A stretch of 64,000 nucleotides of DNA from the NCBI GenBank assembly GCA_964392775.1, contig CAYMRD010000009.1, forward strand, positions 1-64,000. The letters are read 5' to 3'. The translations under genes and the position numbers were made by a program. The notes beneath the pieces were generated by a model that worked only from the letters and a program-made list of their open reading frames with translations, did no database searches and was not told the origin of the DNA. The stretch comes from UKL13-3 sp964392775 (GTDB lineage Bacteria; Bacteroidota; Bacteroidia; UKL13-3). Shown here piece after piece: positions 7,652 to 15,297 of the stretch (the stretch's first letter is position 1; every line of letters starts with the position of its first letter).

Positions 7652-9337
7652 TTAAAAATTAGTTGTTAAACCCACACGTGCTCCACTAAAGGCCGGCTCA
7701 ACACGGCATACACCACCGGTACAGTTCACCCCTTCTGGTTGTTTAAGATAACCGGCAGTGAGGCGCGTAGTTTTGTATGTGTATGCGGCAAAGAAATTAA
7801 AGTAGTGAATAAACTCAAATGTTTGTCCGGGAGGTGGCTCATTTAAAGAGCCATGCTGAAAGTTCAGGAGATCGCCAGCCGAAAAACTCCAGTGCGGAGC
7901 CATGTTAAACTCGAGCAAGCCATTGACAAAACTTCCCAAATCCTGTTTGGTATGCATGTATTGCCACTCAAAGCGGAAAGAGCGGGTAGGCGTTACTTTA
8001 TAAGTCATCTCCCCAAATGGAGTAATGGCTTCCACAAACGGAGCCAACGCTTTTAACTCGTATGTAGCCTGATTATATCCGATGGATTGAATACCCAACA
8101 ACATTTTAAATTTTTTATTGAACCTATGCTGCACATCCACATACAATTCACGGAAAAGGCGGGTAGTTGAATCGTATGTAAAGGTAATATCCTCTAAATT
8201 CAAAGCCTGCAAAGTTGTAACCAAGGATGTATTGACATTAAACTGAGTATTTTTGTTGGGCTTATAGGTTAACTCCAATTGAAAGGCATTTTCACCTAAC
8301 TCCTGAACCACGGCATTGTAGCGTGCCAGCAAACGATAGGTATTTTGGCGGGTGATCGAAGGCAGGTAGTTAACAGGTGCATTATTGGGTGGAGGTGCGA
8401 TTTCGAGCGGAGAAACACGCAACGGAAATTTTTCGATACGTTTAAATTGTGCATTGATACCAACGCCTTTGCTTGAATAGGATAAGCTGGTATGAAATAC
8501 CTGTCCGTCCGAGTCAAATAATTTATTGTTGAGGTCCATGATGGCCTCATGCGTTTTGTAGTCGTATTCAACCAACCACGAAAAACGACCGATATTAAAC
8601 GTATTGTAAATTTGAAATGCGTACACATTGTAACGTGGGTCAAAACGGTCCTCAATGGGATAGCTGTTGATGGCCGAAGTGATGGCGTTCATCGTATTCT
8701 GGTCGAGTGTACGGTTTACCACTGAACCGCCAAACTCACAGTTAAAGTTTTCGCTGAACATAAAACGATGTTCTCCGGCTACTCCTTTGATAATAGGTTC
8801 GTGTGTATCAAAACGGTATTTTTGTTTTCCGGTAAAGGCTTTGAAGCGGGTATTCTCATCCAGGTTGTATATGGCACGTGCACCTAAGATAGCAAAGTCG
8901 ATACCGATATTCCGGTCCTCATAAGCCCTGAAGGTCATACCTGAACCAAACTGGTCGTAAATATATCCAACTGTAATATTCAGCTTTTCAATATCCTTGC
9001 TCACCTGCCAAAATCCGATACCCTGATTGGAGTATGCCTGCTGTGGGTTAAACAAGGGGGTATTGTTAAACAGGTCGTAGCGCATGGCAAAGTTGAACCC
9101 TTTGATTTTGTAGTTCATATAAAGCCAGGCATCAGTTGAAGACTTTTCTTTGAGGTATTGGGTGGTATTGGCGCCAATCCTGTCATCACGCACATAAAAC
9201 TGGTTATTGGTCTGGAAGTTTCCGGAAAACTCAGGTTTATCGTTACCTTTCAGCAAAGCATCAGAAATTTGCGCAAAACCGCTCAGGCTCATTAATAAAG
9301 CAAGAAGAAGGAAAATCGGGTATTTCGTCAATGGCAT
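7652..9337 (-). CDS. DUF6029 outer-membrane protein
   Basis: A 561-residue protein from the internal Met at 9337. The 28 residues upstream in the frame look untranslated, whereas MPLTKYPIFLLLALLMSLSGFAQ is a standard signal peptide (given here in parts: MPLTKYPIFLL, then LALLMSLSGFAQ). The mature part consists of repeated amphipathic beta strands rich in aromatic residues, such as FRAYEDRNIGIDFAILGARA, consistent with a beta-barrel. It matches what is annotated as DUF6029 in Bacteroidota. Function is unknown. It is the first gene of an operon with the Omp28-like and DUF1684 genes and is probably part of the same surface assembly. Confidence 0.8.
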   Translation of the reverse strand: MPLTKYPIFLLLALLMSLSGFAQISDALLKGNDKPEFSGNFQTNNQFYVRDDRIGANTTQYLKEKSSTDAWLYMNYKIKGFNFAMRYDLFNNTPLFNPQQAYSNQGIGFWQVSKDIEKLNITVGYIYDQFGSGMTFRAYEDRNIGIDFAILGARAIYNLDENTRFKAFTGKQKYRFDTHEPIIKGVAGEHRFMFSENFNCEFGGSVVNRTLDQNTMNAITSAINSYPIEDRFDPRYNVYAFQIYNTFNIGRFSWLVEYDYKTHEAIMDLNNKLFDSDGQVFHTSLSYSSKGVGINAQFKRIEKFPLRVSPLEIAPPPNNAPVNYLPSITRQNTYRLLARYNAVVQELGENAFQLELTYKPNKNTQFNVNTSLVTTLQALNLEDITFTYDSTTRLFRELYVDVQHRFNKKFKMLLGIQSIGYNQATYELKALAPFVEAITPFGEMTYKVTPTRSFRFEWQYMHTKQDLGSFVNGLLEFNMAPHWSFSAGDLLNFQHGSLNEPPPGQTFEFIHYFNFFAAYTYKTTRLTAGYLKQPEGVNCTGGVCRVEPAFSGARVGLTTNF

Positions 9338-9488
9338 AAGTGGCGCAAAATACACAAAAACATGTAATCCCAAAAGAAGAGGAGATTGCCAGAGGGTATA
9401 TCTCCAGACAGCCTCCTCCATCAGTTTTTAGCGCCCTTATTGCACAAAAGGTAAATGATTTATCAAAAAACTAAGCATTAAATTACCC

Positions 9489-9866
9489 CTACTTCGTCAA
9501 TACAGGCAGTGCTCCGTACACTCTTACTCCATCCACAAAGTAGGCTGTACCACTAGCCGCGGCTCCCCGTATTTGAGGCACTCCGCCATCCAACGACTGA
9601 ACGCCTGCAATGGTTGAAGCCACGCCATTCACATCTTTGCGTGCCATTCTGCTCAGCTCTTCTGCGTTGTACTTTTTGCCTGTTGTTTGCACCACCTGCA
9701 TCGTATAATCCCGACTTTCAATCGTCACATCATTTGCGTGTTGCTCATTTGCATACCGCTTCGGGTCATACGATTCTGCCGATTTTTCATCCATCGGCTT
9801 TAAGCCACTTTGGGCCCCGGCAAATATTGGGAGCAACAGCCCCAAAAATACAATCAGGGTTTTCAT
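9489..9866 (-). CDS. Small secreted protein resembling a lone TonB plug
   Basis: About 125 residues from the Met at 9866, with a clear signal peptide ending at IFAGAQ. After a polar linker, the C-terminal third reads LSRMARKDVNGVASTIAGV, then PQIRGAAASGTAYFVDGVRV. This resembles the part of a TonB-receptor plug domain where the chain reads 'IRG...YFVDGVRV', yet the protein stops about 12 residues later with no barrel. It may be a stand-alone plug-like protein or a remnant of a receptor. The reading frame, signal peptide and codon use look intact, which favours a genuine small protein. The neighbours give no clue. Confidence 0.62.
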   Translation of the reverse strand: MKTLIVFLGLLLPIFAGAQSGLKPMDEKSAESYDPKRYANEQHANDVTIESRDYTMQVVQTTGKKYNAEELSRMARKDVNGVASTIAGVQSLDGGVPQIRGAAASGTAYFVDGVRVYGALPVLTK

Positions 9867-9947
9867 AACAGCTTTGATTATCAAACGTAAAGGTAGCTAT
9901 TGTCCTGCATATCTGATTGTCATTTTTTTTGACGCAGGAGCATAAAA

Positions 9948-9972
9948 AAACCGAGAGTTTAGCTCTCGGTTT
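9948..9972 (-). terminator. Intrinsic terminator of lpd
   Basis: AAACCGAGAG (9948-9957) pairs with CTCTCGGTTT (9963-9972). On the minus strand the stem is followed by seven T. It lies 45 bases past the lpd stop codon. Confidence 0.8.
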
Positions 9973-10016
9973 CAATTATCATATCAAATGTAATCCCTTT
10001 CTTAACTGCGGACTGC

Positions 10017-11414
10017 CTACATGTGAATCGGACGGTTGGCTGTTGCGGCCAAGGCCGCTTCTTTCACTGCTTCGGCATAAGTAGGGTGTGCATGGCTCAT
10101 GCGCGAAATATCTTCGGCACTTGCTCTGAACTCCATAGCGGTTACGGCTTCTGCAATTAAGTCGGCCACACGCGGACCAATCATGTGTACGCCCAATACC
10201 TCATCCGTTTTTTCGTCTGCCAATATTTTCACAAATCCATCAATATCTCCGCTGGCTCTTGCACGTCCCAGGGCACGCATCGGGAACGAACCAACTTTGT
10301 ATTTAGCTCCCGCTTTTTTCAACTCTTCTTCGGTAGCACCTACACCTGCAACTTCAGGCCAGGTATACACCACACCCGGAATCAGGTTGTAGTTGATATG
10401 TGGTTTTTGCCCGGCCATAGTCTCAGCCACAAATACACCTTCTTCTTCAGCTTTGTGTGCCAGCATCGCACCTTTCACCACATCTCCAATAGCATATACT
10501 CCTTTTACGGAAGTCTCCAAATGGGCATCGGTTTCAATCCGTCCGCGCTCGTCTGTTTTCAATCCAATTTTATCCAAGCCCAACCCTTCGGTATATGGTT
10601 TACGCCCCACCGATACCAGACAATAATCGCCAGTAAAGGTTACTTCTTCTCCTTTTTCGTTATCGGCTACCACAATGACTTCTTTGCCTTTTGTTTTGGC
10701 CGTTTTCACCTTGTGGTTAAAGTGGAAGTCGAATCCCTGCTTGCGCAATACACGCTGCAATTCTTTACCCAATGCACCATCCATTGTAGGGATGATACTT
10801 CCGGTGTATTCAATTACCGAAACTTTGGCCCCCAAACGGGCATATACCGAACCCAGTTCCAATCCAATTACACCACCACCGATGATAAGCATACTTTTAG
10901 GAACTTCGGTCATGTTCAACGCTTCAGTTGAAGTGATTACCCGTTTTTTGTCGATGTCAATTCCGGGAAGTGAAGATGGTTTTGAACCGGTTGCAATAAT
11001 TACTTTATCGGTTTCAATTTGTTGGAAGGTTTCTCCTGTGATGCTGATGGTATTGCGGGATACAAAAGCTCCCACCCCTTTGTACACGTCAATCTTATTT
11101 TTCTTCATCAAAAAATCAATGCCATCGCAGGTTTGTTTGATTACCCCGTTTTTGCGCTCAATCATTTGTTTGAGATTCACCTTTACATCTCCTTTGATAT
11201 CAATACCGTGAGCGGTAAAATTGTGTACGGCATTGTGGTAATGTTCCGATGAATCGAGCAAAGCTTTACTCGGAATACAGCCTACGTTTAAGCAGGTACC
11301 TCCTAAAGTGGAGTATTTCTCGATAAGAGCAGTTTTCATTCCCAACTGGGCACAACGAATGGCGGCTACATAGCCTCCGGGACCTGATCCGATAACGGTT
11401 ACATCGTATTTCAT
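10017..11414 (-). CDS. lpdA: Dihydrolipoyl dehydrogenase (E3)
   Basis: A 465-residue FAD flavoenzyme that reoxidises the lipoyl group of 2-oxoacid dehydrogenase complexes with NAD. It has the N-terminal FAD site VIGSGPGGYVAAI, the redox disulfide GGTCLNVGCIPSKAL, an NAD site IIGGGVIGLELGS, AIGDVVKGAMLAHKA and the C-terminal active-site HAHPTYAEAVKEA. I start at the Met at 11414; the 41 codons before it run through the promoter. It is followed by a terminator at 9948-9972 and preceded by its own promoter. It lies next to the E2 gene but is separated from it by a strong terminator, so the two are probably transcribed independently. A repeat fragment AACTGCGGACTGCCTAC overlaps its stop codon. 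Confidence 0.95.
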   Translation of the reverse strand: MKYDVTVIGSGPGGYVAAIRCAQLGMKTALIEKYSTLGGTCLNVGCIPSKALLDSSEHYHNAVHNFTAHGIDIKGDVKVNLKQMIERKNGVIKQTCDGIDFLMKKNKIDVYKGVGAFVSRNTISITGETFQQIETDKVIIATGSKPSSLPGIDIDKKRVITSTEALNMTEVPKSMLIIGGGVIGLELGSVYARLGAKVSVIEYTGSIIPTMDGALGKELQRVLRKQGFDFHFNHKVKTAKTKGKEVIVVADNEKGEEVTFTGDYCLVSVGRKPYTEGLGLDKIGLKTDERGRIETDAHLETSVKGVYAIGDVVKGAMLAHKAEEEGVFVAETMAGQKPHINYNLIPGVVYTWPEVAGVGATEEELKKAGAKYKVGSFPMRALGRARASGDIDGFVKILADEKTDEVLGVHMIGPRVADLIAEAVTAMEFRASAEDISRMSHAHPTYAEAVKEAALAATANRPIHM

Positions 11415-11466
11415 GTATTGTATAATATTGAAGTGATCATCAGGCAACAGCCTGATTTTGGTGCCG

Positions 11467-11497
11467 CAAATGTAGCAGTATACAGGTTTTAAACAAA
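11467..11497 (-). promoter_or_regulatory. lpdA promoter
   Basis: On the minus strand TTTG (11494-11497), exactly 19 bases, then TACATTTG (11467-11474). This is a complete Bacteroidota -33/-7 promoter, about 50 bases upstream of the lpdA ATG. Confidence 0.8.
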
Positions 11498-11519
11498 TGA
11501 TACCTGTATGGAATAAAAC

Positions 11520-11560
11520 ACAAAGCCTGCTCAACATCTCATTAAGCAGGCTTTGTGTTT
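11520..11560 (-). terminator. Intrinsic terminator of odhB
   Basis: Bases 11520-11533 (ACACAAAGCCTGCT) pair with 11547-11560, a perfect 14-bp stem with a 13-base loop. The minus strand continues into TTTTATTC. It lies 13 bases past the odhB stop and would block read-through into lpdA. Confidence 0.85.
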
Positions 11561-11573
11561 TACAAGAGGATTC

Positions 11574-12803
11574 TTACAATCCTAATACCATTTTATGCGG
11601 ATCGTTGCCGTTGGTGAGCATCAGGGTTGGGTTTTCGAGGAGCTGTTTTACTTTCACCAAAAATCCTACTGATTCACGTCCGTCAATAATGCGGTGGTCG
11701 TAGCTCAGTGCGATATACATAATCGGGCGTATCACAATTTGTCCATCCTTTACAACCGGGCGCTCCACAATATTATGCATACCCAAAATGGCACTTTGCG
11801 GTGCATTGATAATAGGTGTACTCATCATACTGCCAAACACACCACCATTGGTAATGGTAAAGGTTCCGCCCGACATTTCTTCCAGGCTTAATTTATTTTC
11901 GCGGGCTTTGGCTGCCAAAGCCATTACGGCTCTTTCAATATCGGCTAAGCTCATGCTTTCGGCATTTCTAATTACCGGAACTACCAATCCTTTAGGTGCA
12001 CTTACGGCAATCGAAACATCACAGTAATCGTGGTAAATAATTTCTTCACCATTGATGTATGCGTTTACCGCAGGGTATTGTTGCAAGGCAATGGTTACGG
12101 CTTTGGTAAAAAAGCTCATAAAACCAAGGTTCACACCATGTGTTTCTTTAAATTGGTTTTTGTATTGGTTGCGCAAATCCATGATAGGCTTCATGTCTAC
12201 CTCATTAAAGGTAGTGAGCATGGCCGTTTCATTTTTCACAGCAACCAAGCGTTTTGCAACCGTTTTGCGGAGTGAAGTCATTTTCTCAGCACGGTCGTTG
12301 CGGCTGCGGCTTTCGTTGCTGGTCATTTTCAGTTCAGCAGCCATGGCATCAGCTTTGGTAATGCGTCCGTCTTTGCCACTTCCTTTTACGTCTTTAGGCT
12401 CCACCCCTTTTTCGGCTAATATTTTACCTGCTGCAGGTGATGGGGTTCCGCTTGCATACGTTTCTTGTTTGGTATTTGATGTTTGAGGTTTATCCGCTGG
12501 TTTTACTTCCTCCTTTTTAACTGCGGTCTGCGGACTGCTAACTGCCGACTTACCTTCCGGTCTTGCAGCAGAGGTATCAATCGAAGCAATTAAATCGCCT
12601 ACCTTAATGGTATCACCTTCGTTTCCGTTGGTGGTGAGTACGCCTGCGGCTTCTGCGTTCAGCTCAAACGTAGCTTTGTCGCTTTCCAGCTCACACAACA
12701 ACTCATCCATCTCCACATAGTCTCCGTTTTTTTTGTTCCAACGGGCAATGGTTACTTCGCTGATACTTTCACCTACAGTAGGTACTTTAATTTCTAATGC
12801 CAT
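11574..12803 (-). CDS. odhB: 2-oxoglutarate dehydrogenase E2 (dihydrolipoyl succinyltransferase)
   Basis: A 409-residue E2 core enzyme that transfers succinyl groups from lipoyl-Lys to CoA in the TCA cycle. Domain order: one lipoyl domain (residues 1-77, Lys in ELESDKATFEL), a Pro/Ala/Lys-rich linker (about 78-115), an E3-binding peripheral subunit domain (PAAGKILAEKGVEPKDVKG), and the catalytic acyltransferase domain ending ALSYDHRIIDGRESVGFL. The single lipoyl domain and the sequence GGVFGSMMSTPIINAPQSA favour the succinyltransferase over pyruvate or branched-chain E2. The linker contains a dispersed-repeat segment (see 12519-12551). E1 (sucA) is not in the window. Confidence 0.92.
   Translation of the reverse strand: MALEIKVPTVGESISEVTIARWNKKNGDYVEMDELLCELESDKATFELNAEAAGVLTTNGNEGDTIKVGDLIASIDTSAARPEGKSAVSSPQTAVKKEEVKPADKPQTSNTKQETYASGTPSPAAGKILAEKGVEPKDVKGSGKDGRITKADAMAAELKMTSNESRSRNDRAEKMTSLRKTVAKRLVAVKNETAMLTTFNEVDMKPIMDLRNQYKNQFKETHGVNLGFMSFFTKAVTIALQQYPAVNAYINGEEIIYHDYCDVSIAVSAPKGLVVPVIRNAESMSLADIERAVMALAAKARENKLSLEEMSGGTFTITNGGVFGSMMSTPIINAPQSAILGMHNIVERPVVKDGQIVIRPIMYIALSYDHRIIDGRESVGFLVKVKQLLENPTLMLTNGNDPHKMVLGL
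12519..12551. repeat. Dispersed repeat fragment inside the odhB linker
   Basis: ACTGCGGTCTGCGGACTGCT and ACTGCCGACTT are variants of a motif also seen at 10004-10020 (AACTGCGGACTGCCTAC), and related TTGCCTACTGCCTACT strings occur at about 48520, 56265 and 56447-56632. Here the motif is translated into the flexible linker between the lipoyl and E3-binding domains (KSAVSSPQTAVKKE). Confidence 0.6.
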
Positions 12804-12834
12804 ATTGATTGAGGTCTGTTTATTAAAAGTGGTG

Positions 12835-12865
12835 CAAATGTATAAATAATGCTGTGTTGCTCCAA
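12835..12865 (-). promoter_or_regulatory. odhB promoter; nothing else seen in 12866-13103
   Basis: On the minus strand TTG (12863-12865), 20 bases, then TACATTTG (12835-12842), about 30 bases before the odhB ATG. The remaining intergenic sequence up to 13103 must hold the promoter of the T9SS gene at 13104, but I see no clear motif or other element there. Confidence 0.75.
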
Positions 12866-13103
12866 TTTTATCCTTGATTCCGGGTTTGAAATTTGCAAAC
12901 CCGGCTCAAGAGCCTATTGATCAGCCTGTCAATGGCTTTATAATCTGTTAAACAAAGTTTCGCCAGATACCGTTCCGTTTACGGCTATATTAAATGATAA
13001 GCGTTCTTACACGGGTAATTTCACTAAGTTTCCACCAAACAGCCTGCTACTCTTGACAGTCTGAATTTCATGTCCGTAATTCGAGGTATAAATTCATTTA
13101 GCC

Positions 13104-14357
13104 ATGAAAAAATTATACTACTCACTCCTATTTTGTATTTGTCTATCCACAACGGAAGCACAATACATTTCTATCACTAATCAGGCAACTGTTTACTCCG
13201 AGGATTTTAACACGCTTGCCATTTCCGGTACCTCACAGTCTTCTTTACCAAATGGATGGTGGATAGCAGAACTTCCGGGAAACTTTACTTATCAGGCCGG
13301 AACAGGCTCCTCTTTAACCGGGGACACGTATGGATTTGGCTCCACTTCCAATACAGACAGGGCTTTAGGAGGATTGGCAAGCGCTTCAAATGGCCCTAAC
13401 TTTGGTGTTCGTTACATCAACAACTCCGGATCCGCATTTTCATCTTTTTACTTCAACCTTTACATGGAGCAATGGCGCTACGGTGGAGGCAGAACAACTC
13501 CTGATTCTTTATACTTTTATTGCGCAGTAAACGGGAATAATGACAGTTTAGGCTTTGTAAGAATATTGAACGGAACCTGGACACGTTATGCTGCAGCTGA
13601 TATGGTGAGCAAGGTAATTCAAGGAGCGGGAGGGTCTTTGGATGGCAATTCTGCAGACAACAGACAATATTATGACTTTCAAATTACCGGATTAAACGTG
13701 AACCCGGGTGATACATTATACCTCCGATGGAAGGACGTAAATGTTTCGGGAAGTGATGACGGACTGAGTATTGATGATTATTCTTTTTCAGTTTCAACTC
13801 CTGTACCTGTAAAATATACCTCCTTTACCGCTATCAAACAAACAACCTCAAACCTGCTTAAATGGAGCACGGCTTCCGAAAGCAATAACAGTCATTTTGT
13901 AGTGCAACGCAGCACCGATGGCAAAAACTTTGAGTCGATTGCCCGTGTAAAAGGCAACGGAAACAGCACCAAAATACAGCAATATACTTTTACTGATGCA
14001 TCGGCTCCGGTTGTTAAAACGGTGTATTACCGCCTCAAACAAGTTGATTTTGATGGCCGATCAGATGTATCCAAAACAGTAATCATCCTGCGAAACATTC
14101 ACCCAAACGGTATCAACAGCACCACACCCAATCCGTTCAACAGTAAGCTGAATATTGAGGTGAATACGACAACAGCAGGAATGGCAGGCATCGAATTAAC
14201 CGATATGATTGGAAAGGTTCAACATACCTCAACCGAAATACTTGTCTCCGGAAGCAATACCATTTCTGTAAACACAACTAATGTTCCGGATGGAATGTAC
14301 TTTGTGAGGGTTTCAACAAATGGAGAAACATACATCCAACGTGTAATCAAACAATAA
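13104..14357 (+). CDS. T9SS-sorted secreted protein
   Basis: A 417-residue protein with a signal peptide ending at STTEAQ, a beta-sandwich-like N-terminal domain (residues 25-230, YSEDFNTLA...GLSIDDYSFSV, similar to lectin-like domains in secreted Bacteroidota proteins), then a fibronectin-like module. That module (LLKWSTASESNNSHFVVQRS, DGKNFESIARVKGNG) recurs in the proteins at 35740 and 42632. The C-terminal T9SS type A sorting domain starts about residue 335 (TPNPFNSKLNIEV) and ends ERVIKQ-like (YIQRVIKQ). It is exported through the T9SS; its target is unknown. It is the first of three T9SS genes placed between odhB and the fused E1 gene. Confidence 0.82.
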   Translation: MKKLYYSLLFCICLSTTEAQYISITNQATVYSEDFNTLAISGTSQSSLPNGWWIAELPGNFTYQAGTGSSLTGDTYGFGSTSNTDRALGGLASASNGPNFGVRYINNSGSAFSSFYFNLYMEQWRYGGGRTTPDSLYFYCAVNGNNDSLGFVRILNGTWTRYAAADMVSKVIQGAGGSLDGNSADNRQYYDFQITGLNVNPGDTLYLRWKDVNVSGSDDGLSIDDYSFSVSTPVPVKYTSFTAIKQTTSNLLKWSTASESNNSHFVVQRSTDGKNFESIARVKGNGNSTKIQQYTFTDASAPVVKTVYYRLKQVDFDGRSDVSKTVIILRNIHPNGINSTTPNPFNSKLNIEVNTTTAGMAGIELTDMIGKVQHTSTEILVSGSNTISVNTTNVPDGMYFVRVSTNGETYIQRVIKQ

Positions 14358-14367
14358 GGAGGCACAA

Positions 14368-14397
14368 AAAAGGCCGAAACAAATGTTTCGGCCTTTT
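14368..14397. terminator. Bidirectional intrinsic terminator
   Basis: AAAAGGCCGAAACA (14368-14381) pairs perfectly with 14384-14397 around a two-base loop. T runs follow on both strands. It serves the converging genes ending at 14357 and 14418. Confidence 0.9.
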
Positions 14398-14417
14398 CAA
14401 ATATTATATGTATCGGC

Positions 14418-15107
14418 TTAACGGTTCACAACAAATCGTTGAACCGAAGTTGAACCATTTACCGTGAATTTAGCCAAATAGATTCCATTATTTAGCGCAG
14501 AGCAATCTACTTCATTCTCAAAACGACCTTTCAGGTTGGCCGACAGCACTTCTTTTCCGGTCAAATCATAAATTCTCACCACCGAATTGGCATCCACATC
14601 TTTAGTGCTGATAAACAAATTACTTCTCACCGGATTAGGATAAACTGTAATTTTTGCAGCCTTGTTAACCTCCTTAACACTTGTTACCCATGCTACCGCA
14701 TCAAAAGTAACCGTATCGGCATTCTCCGGATGTATTTTACTGGTAACAACTACCTGCATCGACCCCTGACCTTCAACTCCATTAAAATAATAATCACCAC
14801 GAACAATAGAAGTTCCATTGATTGGCAAAACAAACTCCTCAGAGCTTGATGCATTTACATCGTCATAACACTGAAACGGATCACATAATGAAACGTGCCA
14901 AGACATGCTTTTGGTGAAAGAAAGAAATCTCCAGGTAAACACCGTATCGTTCTGATCCGTTGAAAAGTTCTTAATTAAGGACGCCTTCGACTGATTGGTA
15001 TTGGCCGAACCCATTATACTTACTACATCCTCAATGATGTTAATCTGAGCATTAACTCCCAATGCTGTCAAAATCAAAAGACAAGCACTCAATAATATTT
15101 TTTTCAT
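14418..15107 (-). CDS. T9SS-sorted secreted protein
   Basis: A 229-residue protein from the ATG at 15107 (MKKILLSACLLILTALGVNAQ, a signal peptide; a second Met lies two codons earlier). The central domain of about 125 residues contains TWRFLSFTKSMSWHVSLCDP and a nearby second Cys, so a disulfide is possible. The sorting domain begins KITVYPNPVRSNLFIS and ends VQRFVVNR. The function of the central domain is not recognised. It is transcribed alone, opposite to its T9SS neighbours. Confidence 0.8.
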   Translation of the reverse strand: MKKILLSACLLILTALGVNAQINIIEDVVSIMGSANTNQSKASLIKNFSTDQNDTVFTWRFLSFTKSMSWHVSLCDPFQCYDDVNASSSEEFVLPINGTSIVRGDYYFNGVEGQGSMQVVVTSKIHPENADTVTFDAVAWVTSVKEVNKAAKITVYPNPVRSNLFISTKDVDANSVVRIYDLTGKEVLSANLKGRFENEVDCSALNNGIYLAKFTVNGSTSVQRFVVNR

Positions 15108-15297
15108 GTGCAACGAAATAATGTTAACAAAAATCTATTCAAATGTAACTGATTAATTCCCACCAATCAAAACACATGACTTTTATCATATTTATGCGAT
15201 TTGAATATTTGAAGAATATAGCCTAAAATGCATGATAATACACCCCCATCTTTTTTAAAGATAAATTTAACTTTAAACAACGCTATCAAATATTAAT

